Part shown: positions 45,773-53,988 of the stretch, in pieces
Layout: the number at the start of each line of letters is the position of its first letter
How positions within the stretch are numbered: position 1 is the first letter of the stretch
From: Shewanella morhuae
GTDB taxonomy: Bacteria; Pseudomonadota; Gammaproteobacteria; Enterobacterales; Shewanellaceae
Length of the DNA stretch: 54,430 nt
NCBI RefSeq assembly: GCF_900156405.1
Contig: NZ_FTNN01000020.1
Span: 1 to 54,430, forward strand
Direction: 5' to 3'
Position numbers and translations under genes: made by a program
Notes under the pieces: generated by a model
What the model was told of the DNA's origin: nothing
Databases searched by the model: none
What the model saw: only the letters and a program-made list of their open reading frames with translations

Positions 45773-46690
45773 ATGATGAGTAATGTTGGTGTAGGTGAAT
45801 TATTAATGACCATTCCCGTAGGTAATATTCTAGGGGAGGGCGTGTTATGGGATAACAAAAATCAATCCATTTGGTGGACTGATATAGAAACTGCACAACT
45901 GTTTCGCTATGACATTAATAGTGAACAACTAAGCACATTTATTATGCCGTACCGAGTAGGTTCATTTGGATTGACTCAACATGCTGACCAACTGATTGTT
46001 GCCTTTGACCGCGGTATTGCTTTATACCATTTAAAAACTGAAAACCTTCAATGGCTGGCTACACCAGAATCACACCTTCCAAACAATAGATTTAATGACG
46101 GAAAAGTGGACAGGCAAGGGCGCTTCTGGGCTGGTACTATGGTTGAAACGATAGCCGATAATAGCGCTTCTCCAAGCACTAATGCCGCACTTTACTGCAT
46201 CAACCATAAGAGCCAATGTGCAAAAGTATACGAGAATATCAGCATTTCAAATGGACTGTGCTGGAGTCCCGATAGCCTCACTATGTACCATGCAGACTCA
46301 CAACAGCATGAAATATTTCAATATGATTTTAATCCAAACACCGCAGCAGTTAGTAACAAGCGATCATTTGTCACCACTGACCCATTAATTTTCCCTGACG
46401 GTTCTGAAGTTGATGCAGCAGGATACCTCTGGAACGCTCAATGGGGCGGCGGGCAAGTGGTTCGTTATTGCCCCGATGGTAAAGTCGATCTGACTCTCAA
46501 ATTACCAGTTACCAATCCAACCAGTATTGCGTTTGGGGGCCCTGATCTCGACTGGCTTATCATCACCAGCGCAAAAAATTCACTCAGTGCTAGACAGATA
46601 GATATTGAACAATTCGCAGGCGATGTTTTTATTTATAAACTGAGTAGTATTAAAGGCTTAGTTGTAAATAGCTGTTTAGTCGGATGTTGA
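45773..46690 (+). CDS. SMP-30 / gluconolactonase-family sugar lactonase, probable L-arabinolactonase
   Basis: 305 residues (the start may also be ATG 45776). Six-bladed propeller of the SMP-30 family: metal Glu in ILGEGVLWD near residue 21, Asn in NNRFNDGKVDRQGRFWAGTM near 105-125, Asp in SPDSLTMYHADS and DGSEVDAAGYLWNAQWGG. The family hydrolyses sugar 1,4- or 1,5-lactones with a divalent metal, in the cytoplasm here (no signal peptide). It closes the gap between the XylB-like dehydrogenase and the pentonate dehydratase encoded 28 kb to the left. Separate unit after a terminator; no operator match found upstream. Confidence 0.87.
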   Translation: MMSNVGVGELLMTIPVGNILGEGVLWDNKNQSIWWTDIETAQLFRYDINSEQLSTFIMPYRVGSFGLTQHADQLIVAFDRGIALYHLKTENLQWLATPESHLPNNRFNDGKVDRQGRFWAGTMVETIADNSASPSTNAALYCINHKSQCAKVYENISISNGLCWSPDSLTMYHADSQQHEIFQYDFNPNTAAVSNKRSFVTTDPLIFPDGSEVDAAGYLWNAQWGGGQVVRYCPDGKVDLTLKLPVTNPTSIAFGGPDLDWLIITSAKNSLSARQIDIEQFAGDVFIYKLSSIKGLVVNSCLVGC

Positions 46691-47097
46691 CCAGCCAAAA
46701 TTGAACTCACTGTTAGTTGGGCGTTTTTAAGTTCTACATGTCAGTGATAAATCACCATTAACAGAATGAAGTCAGCTCATAATGATAATATTTCATGTAA
46801 GCAGTCACGCCGTAAGTGTCAGGCTCTATGCCTTGTCTAAACTTTCTAGTGGTGCAAGTTAATGAACTACTGCACTCAACATCCATTTAAAAGTATGGCA
46901 ATAGGGCAAAAGCCGAAAGAAATAATTGGTTAGCAGCTGTTGTCATTAAATAACCCGTCGCCGTGATCTATGCCGTTGATAAGCCAGCTTGGGTATTCCT
47001 CCTTGAACGGTAAATTGTTCCTGAATGGCAGAAAAAAGAGAGCGAAGTGATGAATCTCAGTGATACCCAGATTTCTACCCAAGAACAGGAAAATAGA
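46691..47097. other. Intergenic, boundary of arabinan locus
   Basis: About 400 bp without a credible gene or repeat. It separates the lactonase gene from the amidohydrolase region, and the base composition visibly changes from AT-rich to more GC-rich near 47.2 kb. Confidence 0.5.
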
Positions 47098-48486
47098 ATG
47101 AATAATGCACAGAAAAGCCGCCGTGAATTTCTGAGCGGAAGTGGCAAAGTTGCCGCTGCTGCCGCACTTTTTGGTGCCACGGGTTCGATGGCGTATGCAG
47201 CCCCTTCGACATCTAAAACACGTGAAACGGATAATCGCATGACAGCTATTAAAGATAAGCATTACTACCTCGACAATGTACTGCTGGAAGCGGGTTTTAT
47301 ACGCGATGGCCAAGCGGTAGTGGGAACTGAAACCGAGCTAAAAACGCTTGAAATTAAAGGCGGTGTGATTGCTGCTTTGCTAAATAACAAACAGCATCCT
47401 GATGCAGCACTTGCACATTTCGACGCAGGCGGAAAACTGCTACTGCCAGCGATGCGCGACATGCATATTCATCTTGATAAAACGTTCTATGGTGGCCCGT
47501 GGCGGGTAAATTACCGTCCGGAAGGCACCACCATTATGGATATGATTGCGCTGGATCGGAAACTGCTGCCGGAACTTCAGCCCTATACACAGGAGCGTGC
47601 TGAAAAGCTGATCGATTTAATCCAGTCGAAAGGCTCCACCATCGCTCGCAGCCACTGCAATATCGATCCAGTATCCGGGCTGAAGAATTTAGAAAATTTG
47701 ATGGCGGTGCTGGAACGTCGTAAATCCGGTTTTGAGTGTGAAATAGTGGCGTTTCCGCAACACGGCTTGCTGTTGTCAAAATCTGAGTCATTAATGCGTG
47801 AAGCTATGCAGGCCGGGGCGCATTATGTCGGCGGGCTTGACCCGACAAACGTTGACGGCGCGATGGAAAAATCGCTCGATACTATGTTCCAGATAGCACT
47901 CGACTACGGTAAAGGCGTGGATATCCATCTGCATGAAACCAGCCCCGCAGGGATTGCAGCGGTGAATTATATGGTGGAAACGGTTGAGAAAACGCCAGAG
48001 TTAAAAGGAAAGCTGACCATCAGCCACGCTTTTTCTCTAGCAATGATGGATGAGCAGCAGGTGAATAACATTGCCACGCGCATGGCGGCACAGAAAATTA
48101 CCATCGCTTCTACGGTGCCGATTGGCAAGATGCATATGCCGCTCAAGCAGTTACAGGAGAAAGGTGTATTCGTGATGACTGGCACCGACAGCGTGATTGA
48201 TCACTGGTCGCCGTACGGCTTAGGCGACATGCTGGAAAAAGCCAATCTCTATGCGCAGCTCTACGTTCGTGCCAATGAGTTAACGCTCTCTCGCTCGTTG
48301 GGAATAGCTACTGGCAACACGTTACCGCTCAACGATAAAGGTGAGCGCGTTTGGCCAAAAGTGCAGGATGAAGCCAGCTTTGTGTTAGTGGATGCCTCAT
48401 GTTCTGCAGAAGCTGTCGCGCGTATTTCACCTCGTACCGCCACGTTCCATAAGGGTGAAATGGTTTGGGGAGCAGTAGGAATTTAG
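47098..48486 (+). CDS. Tat-exported amidohydrolase (cytosine-deaminase-like)
   Basis: 462 residues from ATG 47098 (AGGAAAATAG upstream); GTG 47047 or ATG 47050 would add 16-17 residues. Twin-arginine signal SRREFLSG at about 7-14 followed by a hydrophobic stretch to SMAYA. Amidohydrolase barrel with metal ligands in MRDMHIHLDKT, SHCNIDP, DIHLHETSP, ISHAFSLA and Asp in TGTDSVIDHWSP, the CodA/AtzC-like arrangement. A periplasmic hydrolase or deaminase of unknown substrate. Codon use and GC look more enterobacterial than the neighbours, and the following hairpin resembles enterobacterial repeats, suggesting recent transfer. Confidence 0.87.
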   Translation: MNNAQKSRREFLSGSGKVAAAAALFGATGSMAYAAPSTSKTRETDNRMTAIKDKHYYLDNVLLEAGFIRDGQAVVGTETELKTLEIKGGVIAALLNNKQHPDAALAHFDAGGKLLLPAMRDMHIHLDKTFYGGPWRVNYRPEGTTIMDMIALDRKLLPELQPYTQERAEKLIDLIQSKGSTIARSHCNIDPVSGLKNLENLMAVLERRKSGFECEIVAFPQHGLLLSKSESLMREAMQAGAHYVGGLDPTNVDGAMEKSLDTMFQIALDYGKGVDIHLHETSPAGIAAVNYMVETVEKTPELKGKLTISHAFSLAMMDEQQVNNIATRMAAQKITIASTVPIGKMHMPLKQLQEKGVFVMTGTDSVIDHWSPYGLGDMLEKANLYAQLYVRANELTLSRSLGIATGNTLPLNDKGERVWPKVQDEASFVLVDASCSAEAVARISPRTATFHKGEMVWGAVGI

Positions 48487-48497
48487 GCTTTGAGGTT

Positions 48498-48533
48498 GTA
48501 GCCGGGTTGCAGGTTAATCCGGCTACACGTTTT
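48498..48533 (+). terminator. Terminator after amidohydrolase, REP-like
   Basis: GTAGCCGG / CCGGCTAC stem with a 13-base loop followed by ACGTTTTTT, 11 bp past the stop. The stem sequence recalls enterobacterial REP palindromes. Confidence 0.75.
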
Positions 48534-48577
48534 TTAACCATCAAATAGTCTGGATAAACTCTAACTGAAACATGCGC

Positions 48578-49513
48578 CTACATTTGCTGCCAATACAGTG
48601 GGGAGCCAAATACTTCAATGTAGTGGTCAATAATCGCTTTCGTATTCAGCGATGGATGACGGGTCCCTGGATAAATTGCCGCAATATACTGAGACTCAGC
48701 CTTAATTGACACATCAGCGTTAGGTAACAGGTCAATAAGTTCACCATTTTGAATTTTGTCACCAAGCAGCCAGTCGGGAAACAATACAATCCCCATCCCA
48801 TTTAGAGCCGCAGTTAATAATGATTCAGCGCTGTTTGAGCGGAGCAGGGGCGACACCGGATAATGGATCCACTCTCCAGTAGCTTGTTTAATAAACCAAC
48901 GATTAGGGCCTGATGTCCCACTATAAACCAGACATTTATGAGTGTTTAACTCTTCTGGGCTGGTAAGTATTCCATGTTTTTGAATATACGATGGTGATGC
49001 TGCGAGATAATAGTGCTGCTTTCCAAAAATACGAGCGCGAAACGATGAGTCAATCAAGGCACCAATACGAAAAATAACATCAGCTGCGTCCTTAAGCGGA
49101 TCAATAAAATCATCAGTCAGTGTTAGATCTATTTCTAAGTGGGGATATTTCTGTGTCAGATTAGCTAAGGCTGGAGCAATATGCCTTTGACCAAAAAACA
49201 CCGGTGCATTAATTCGTATCAGTCCAGCGGGTTCTTGCTGGCGTTCACTTAATTCTCGGCGTGCATCCTCTAGATTGGCGGCTATCACCCGCGCATGTTT
49301 AATCAATAGATGCCCACTTTCGGTGGGAATAATCGCGCGAGTATTGCGATAAAACAGTTGCTGTCCCAGCGCATCTTCAAGGTTCTGGATCACGCGAGAT
49401 ATCTGTGAGGCCGATATACCTTCTCGACGGGCCACTAATGAAAAGTTTTGGGTCTCATAGACTTGAATAAAAATGAGTAAAGCCCGTAGATTAATCGTTC
49501 CCAAACCGTTCAT
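48578..49513 (-). CDS. LysR-family transcriptional regulator
   Basis: 311 residues. N-terminal winged helix-turn-helix at about 8-66 (FSLVARREGISASQISRVIQNLEDALGQQLFYRNTRAI) and a LysR substrate-binding domain at about 95-300. It resembles CrgA/PecT-type regulators (HLLIKHARVIAANLEDARRELSE linker helix). Divergent from the YdcZ-type permease pair, the start codons being 98 bp apart, so that pair is the likely target; it converges with the amidohydrolase gene. Effector unknown. Confidence 0.92.
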   Translation of the reverse strand: MNGLGTINLRALLIFIQVYETQNFSLVARREGISASQISRVIQNLEDALGQQLFYRNTRAIIPTESGHLLIKHARVIAANLEDARRELSERQQEPAGLIRINAPVFFGQRHIAPALANLTQKYPHLEIDLTLTDDFIDPLKDAADVIFRIGALIDSSFRARIFGKQHYYLAASPSYIQKHGILTSPEELNTHKCLVYSGTSGPNRWFIKQATGEWIHYPVSPLLRSNSAESLLTAALNGMGIVLFPDWLLGDKIQNGELIDLLPNADVSIKAESQYIAAIYPGTRHPSLNTKAIIDHYIEVFGSPLYWQQM

Positions 49514-49611
49514 TTATGCACTTTATGCAAAGGTGTTTAGTTGATTGTGACATTTATCTTAGCTATCTAACATAGTAGCCTGCTTTTTATCAAAAATGGA
49601 GACCACTTGCT

Positions 49612-50046
49612 ATGCAGCTTTTTTTAATATTAACCGTAATTATTGGTGGGATGGGGCTTTCTGTTGAAGCCGGATTACTCGGCCCTCTTGGCACTCAAGT
49701 CGGCGATCTATGGGCCACATTTAGCATATTCGGCGTAGGTGCAGCGTTAACCTTTCTTCTTATGCTATTTTTCAGCCCTCGTAATAGCCCATCCTTTTTT
49801 TCTCAACCATCTTGGCAACTTCTCGGCGGAGTATTAGGCCCTATCTATGTTGTCATTATTACAGTTGCAGCCCCAATTATTGGTATTGCGCTCACCATGA
49901 TTGGTATTTTGGTTGGACAAATCTTTAAAAGCCTGATTATCGATCACTACGGGCTACTGGGCACGACACACAGAAAAATTGATAATAGACGTATTATAGC
50001 CCTCATTTTTATCATTGCTGCATTGGCAATTGTGGCACAAGGTTAA
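49612..50046 (+). CDS. DMT-superfamily small permease (YdcZ/DUF606), subunit 1
   Basis: 144 residues with five hydrophobic segments starting at the N-terminus (MQLFLILTVIIGGMGLSVEAGLLGPLGTQVGD). This is a DUF606/YdcZ half-size transporter. The conserved N-terminal GGxxxSVxAxxxGxLG pattern is present with Glu in place of Gln (VEAG). Starts after ATGGAGACC. The next gene encodes a second member, so the working transporter is probably a heterodimer. Confidence 0.88.
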   Translation: MQLFLILTVIIGGMGLSVEAGLLGPLGTQVGDLWATFSIFGVGAALTFLLMLFFSPRNSPSFFSQPSWQLLGGVLGPIYVVIITVAAPIIGIALTMIGILVGQIFKSLIIDHYGLLGTTHRKIDNRRIIALIFIIAALAIVAQG

Positions 50047-50056
50047 GGTTAGATTG

Positions 50057-50527
50057 ATGACTATTTTAATGATTTTACTAGCGATTTTTGGTGGGGCAAT
50101 GTTGAGTGTCCAAGCTGCAATAAACGGACAACTTGGCAGTAAACTGGGGGTTCTGAAAACGGCTTTTCTTACCTTTTCAGTAGGAGCGCTTATCACGGCT
50201 TTACTCATTTTCTTTTTTGAACCCAAATATGCAGTCACCTTGCTAGATGTGCCTAAATGGCAATTGTTAGGTGCGCTGTGTGGTGTCCCTTACATTGTCA
50301 TTATGGTGATTGCGGTGCAACGTATCGGTACAGCAGTAGCCACAGTTGCAGTCATCTTTGGGCAACTGACCATGAGCATGTTAATAGATAACTTTGGCTG
50401 GTTAGGCAATGAAGCAATCCCGTTTTCAATGTATCGATTGAGCGCGATTATCTGCCTAGGCATTGCTTTATATTTTATTTATTCCAGCAATAAAAACGTT
50501 GAACGCCTAAGCGATAAAAATCACTAA
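50057..50527 (+). CDS. DMT-superfamily small permease (YdcZ/DUF606), subunit 2
   Basis: 156 residues from ATG 50057 with AAGG upstream; the frame from 50015 overlaps the previous gene. Five hydrophobic segments; the family start IFGGAMLSVQAAINGQLGSKLG and the GQLTMSMLIDNFGWLG motif near residue 110 are clear. It lies 10 bp after subunit 1. Paired YdcZ-type genes, like paired small multidrug exporters, may insert in opposite orientations, but orientation cannot be judged here. Export of small polar molecules is typical for the superfamily. Confidence 0.88.
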   Translation: MTILMILLAIFGGAMLSVQAAINGQLGSKLGVLKTAFLTFSVGALITALLIFFFEPKYAVTLLDVPKWQLLGALCGVPYIVIMVIAVQRIGTAVATVAVIFGQLTMSMLIDNFGWLGNEAIPFSMYRLSAIICLGIALYFIYSSNKNVERLSDKNH

Positions 50528-50664
50528 GATTTGTTTGCCTAAGTAACGATGGAGTTTCATTGCACACAAGCGTCTTAGCGGAGAAAGCTTGAGATATTCA
50601 GTAATCGTTACTCAAATTTAGTTACTGAAATTAGTTACTCACAGGGAAGCGCTCAATAGTGACA

Positions 50665-50693
50665 GCCCGTAACTTTATTGTTACGGGCATTTT
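50665..50693. terminator. Terminator between YdcZ pair and gdhA
   Basis: GCCCGTAAC / GTTACGGGC, six-base loop, then ATTTTATT. Lies between convergent genes and can serve the permease operon. Confidence 0.8.
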
Positions 50694-50780
50694 ATTATTC
50701 AGTGAGTTAACGCCGCAGATAGCACCCAGAGTTTATTGGAAATGATGCGTTAGACCGCGACTCATCAAGGATGATTAGTG

Positions 50781-52127
50781 TTAGTAAACACCCTGTGCCA
50801 ACATGGCATCAGCCACTTTAACGAAACCGGCGATATTCGCTCCATCCTCATAGTTCACATGACCTTCTTCGTCCATGCCGTAATTCACACAAGTCGCGTG
50901 AATACTTTGCATTATTTTCTTTAGGCGAGCATCTACTTTTTCTCGGCTCCAAGAGAGGCGTTGAGCATTCTGACTCATTTCTAGTCCAGAAGTTGCCACA
51001 CCACCTGCATTGGCCGCTTTACCGGGTGCAAATAATACCTTAGCGGCGTGGAAGGCTTTTATTGCCTCGGCGCTGCTAGGCATATTTGCTCCTTCAGCAA
51101 CCATTATCACGCCATTAGCGATGAGTACGGCGGCATCTTCTTCTAACAATTCGTTTTGAGTGGCACAAGGCAGTGCGACTTGAGTTGGCAGATGCCAAGG
51201 CGTGCGATTGATAAAGTACTCGAGCCCCATCTCATAGGCATAATCTGCCACACGCTTACGCTGCTCATTTTTCAATTCCATAAATCTAGCCAACTTCTCA
51301 GGAGTAAAACCAGACGGATCGTAGACAGTACCATCTGAGTCTGATGCGGTGATGACACGAGCACCTAACTCCATCGCTTTCTCAATAGCATATTGCGCCA
51401 CATTACCAGATCCCGATACTGAGACCGTCATGCCAGCCAGTGTCTGAGATTGGTTAGCCAACATGGCCTCAACAAAATAGAGTAGGCCGTAACCTGTCGC
51501 CTCTGGACGGATCAAGCTGCCGCCAAAAGAAAGTCCCTTTCCTGTGAATACACATTCGGCGCTGTGGGTCAGCTTTTTCATCATCCCTGCCATATAGCCG
51601 ACCTCGCGTCCGCCGACACCGATATCGCCAGCCGGCACATCAGTATTAGCACCCAAATGGCGATAGAGTTCCAACATCAGCGCTTGGCAAAAGCGCATCA
51701 CTTCCCCCTCACTCTTGCCCTTAGGATTAAAATCACTACCACCTTTACCTCCGCCCATTGGCAGCGTCGTTAAGGCATTTTTAAAGGTTTGTTCGAAGGC
51801 GAGAAATTTGAGTACAGAGAGATCTACCGAAGGGTGAAAGCGCATGCCGCCTTTGCAGGGGCCGATAGCTGAACTGTGTTGGATACGATAACCACGGTTT
51901 ACTTGTACCTGGCCTAGGTCATTTACCCAACTTACCCTAAACTGGACAAGTCGCTCTGGCTCTATTAAACGCTCTAAAAGTCCATATTGTAGATAATCGG
52001 GATTTTGCGCCAAAAATGGCCAGATGGAGGCTATGACTTCACTTACAGCTTGAATGAACTCTGGCTGATTCGGGTTGCGCTTGGCCACTTGGGCGATAAA
52101 ACTCTCTTTAGAAAGGGAATGACTCAT
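50781..52127 (-). CDS. gdhA: NADP-specific glutamate dehydrogenase
   Basis: 448 residues from ATG 52127 (TAGGAGTTATTG upstream), one more than E. coli GdhA. Makes glutamate from 2-oxoglutarate and ammonia with NADPH, cytoplasmic hexamer. Glutamate-binding GGCxGG segments: KGGMRFHPSV, PMGGGKGGSDFNPKGKS with the catalytic Lys, PAGDIGVGGREVGYM; Rossmann motif SGSGNVAQYA near residue 238; VAEGANMPS and APGKAANAGGVATSGLEMSQNA near the C-terminus. Standard gene with its own promoter; ordinary chromosome background. Confidence 0.96.
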   Translation of the reverse strand: MSHSLSKESFIAQVAKRNPNQPEFIQAVSEVIASIWPFLAQNPDYLQYGLLERLIEPERLVQFRVSWVNDLGQVQVNRGYRIQHSSAIGPCKGGMRFHPSVDLSVLKFLAFEQTFKNALTTLPMGGGKGGSDFNPKGKSEGEVMRFCQALMLELYRHLGANTDVPAGDIGVGGREVGYMAGMMKKLTHSAECVFTGKGLSFGGSLIRPEATGYGLLYFVEAMLANQSQTLAGMTVSVSGSGNVAQYAIEKAMELGARVITASDSDGTVYDPSGFTPEKLARFMELKNEQRKRVADYAYEMGLEYFINRTPWHLPTQVALPCATQNELLEEDAAVLIANGVIMVAEGANMPSSAEAIKAFHAAKVLFAPGKAANAGGVATSGLEMSQNAQRLSWSREKVDARLKKIMQSIHATCVNYGMDEEGHVNYEDGANIAGFVKVADAMLAQGVY

Positions 52128-52830
52128 CAATAACTCCTACAGTAAATTACATCGGCTTTATGCCAGCAAATGGCCATGCCCTATATCAACCTAAGCGTTA
52201 CATGTTTAGTTTGTCTGCACAAAAACAGTAAGATTCATGAAAAAAATCGACTAACCTGTGTGAAGACGCTAACCCAATAAACGCCTAAAAGCGTCTTTTT
52301 ATGCACTTAATTCACATAAATAGCAATAGTTAATTTTGTGTTAACTTATATTTAAAACTATTTTCATTATGGTAAAAAATAGATTAAACAATATAAAACA
52401 AAAAGTTAACTTGTATTTTTCTGGCGTGAAATTATCGAAAATAAAAACTCGGAAAGTTTGTTTGAATATGTAGTTATATGCAGCACCTGAGTATTATGCT
52501 TTTTTAGAAACCGAACCAAACATAGAAGGGCAGATAGATTAGATTTAATTGACAGTGTGACCCCAAAATCGCCACTCAAAATTAGTTAATGGTCTAAATC
52601 GACAAACCTTCAGTAAGTGTTGGCTAGACCAAGCTAGCTGATAGATATCTTGCGTATTGCCGCACTTTAAACAATTTATCGCTCGTCCCCTAAGCATCCT
52701 GTTATATGAACCAAGCGTGACAAGTCACAGTAAAATCAAGCGTACTTTATTGAGCCGCAATATGGTTTATTTAACACTGTGCTTCTAGCGTAAATAAGAT
52801 ACATTATTCACAATAAAACAGGGGGGGAAC
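52128..52830. other. Long AT-rich intergenic region
   Basis: About 700 bp without a credible gene. It includes the gdhA promoter side, an AGACGC ... GCGTCT inverted repeat with a long loop (52263-52296), and a stretch from about 52550 (GACAGTGTGACCCCAAAATCG) that resembles an insertion-sequence end but has no partner here. Confidence 0.5.
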
Positions 52831-53988
52831 ATGGATTTACAACTGACAATACAAACTACTAACCTTGGTTTTGACTATGACATAGAGCTACACAGTTGGC
52901 ATCAAAAGTTACGTGCTTATAGGGTATTTGGCACTAAATCCAAAGAATTATTAGAAGGTGGGCTAGGGTTAGGGCTTAACTTCATCACTCAGTTTGAATC
53001 GGGTGACGAATGGTTGGCGCAAATTCCCGAGCAATATATTTCAATCACGGACGCCTTTCCTGAACATCAGTATCAGCTTTTATGGCTTGCTGCAAATAGT
53101 GAGCAAGCAGCGCAATTGTTATTAATGCGGCCGTTATTGTTAGTGCTTATTTGTGAGCAGTATCCAATCGATAACGAAAAGGCATTAGCATTAAGTCATC
53201 TAGGACAGCGCGACATTCTGAATGAACTCGGATACGACAACGCGAAAGCCACACTTAAATTTATCGACAAGCTAACACTTAAGTTTGAACGAGATTTAGA
53301 GCTAAAACACGTAAAAAAGCAGTTGGACAAACGTACTTGTCGATACAAAATATTCAATCACTACAAGACGATAAACTATGTGGCTTTAAGCTTGGATAAC
53401 AAATATCCATTTTTAACCTGTACCAAATTTGGCATCACTATAGCAAGTAAAAACAAGCTAGAAAGAGGGCCTTTACGTGCTTGTTTAGCCGATACTTTAG
53501 CACTGGGTATAGAGTTAGGTATTAATGAGCCAGCAACTAGAATTGGGCAGCTTTCGTCACTTGATGAGCTTGAAAGATTGCACCAACAATGGATAGAACG
53601 ACGTAATGACATAAGGAGAGTAGCATCTAGACCTGTAGATGCTGATAAGGTATATCCAAAGCTTATCCCTAGTGAGCAGAACATTACAGCTATTGAAAAT
53701 TATAATGAGCTTTTTACTGAGGGGATTGCCCAAAAGCACTGTATCGCGATTTATCACAGTCGGATTATTGCAGGACAATATTGCGTATTTACCATGCAAC
53801 AACCCCAAAGAGTTACAATCGGGGTGAAAGTGAACAAGCTAATAAACATGCTTGAATTGGATCAAATTTCGGGAATAAGTAACGCAATCGCGACAAACGA
53901 AACCAGAGAGATAGTATATAAGTGGTTTGAGAGAGTGAAGAAAATCTATAAGCAAGGATTTGACGATGAGATTGAGTTAAAGGCTTAG
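52831..53988 (+). CDS. PcfJ-like protein
   Basis: 385 residues with a strong GGGGGGGAAC before the ATG. The C-terminal part (about 275-360) shows the PcfJ-domain pattern: ITAIENYNELFTEGIAQKHC, then AIYHSRIIAGQYCVFTMQQP and VTIGVK. The N-terminal 270 residues are alpha-helical in character and unrecognised. PcfJ was named from an enterococcal conjugative plasmid; its function is unknown, and chromosomal copies often lie singly in variable regions. No mobility genes are visible around it in the window. Codon use is AT-rich. Confidence 0.8.
   Translation: MDLQLTIQTTNLGFDYDIELHSWHQKLRAYRVFGTKSKELLEGGLGLGLNFITQFESGDEWLAQIPEQYISITDAFPEHQYQLLWLAANSEQAAQLLLMRPLLLVLICEQYPIDNEKALALSHLGQRDILNELGYDNAKATLKFIDKLTLKFERDLELKHVKKQLDKRTCRYKIFNHYKTINYVALSLDNKYPFLTCTKFGITIASKNKLERGPLRACLADTLALGIELGINEPATRIGQLSSLDELERLHQQWIERRNDIRRVASRPVDADKVYPKLIPSEQNITAIENYNELFTEGIAQKHCIAIYHSRIIAGQYCVFTMQQPQRVTIGVKVNKLINMLELDQISGISNAIATNETREIVYKWFERVKKIYKQGFDDEIELKA

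Noticed and set aside
52550..52590. Sequence resembling an insertion-sequence end (GTGACCCCAAAATCG)
   Set aside because: No transposase, no inverted partner and no target duplication in the window.
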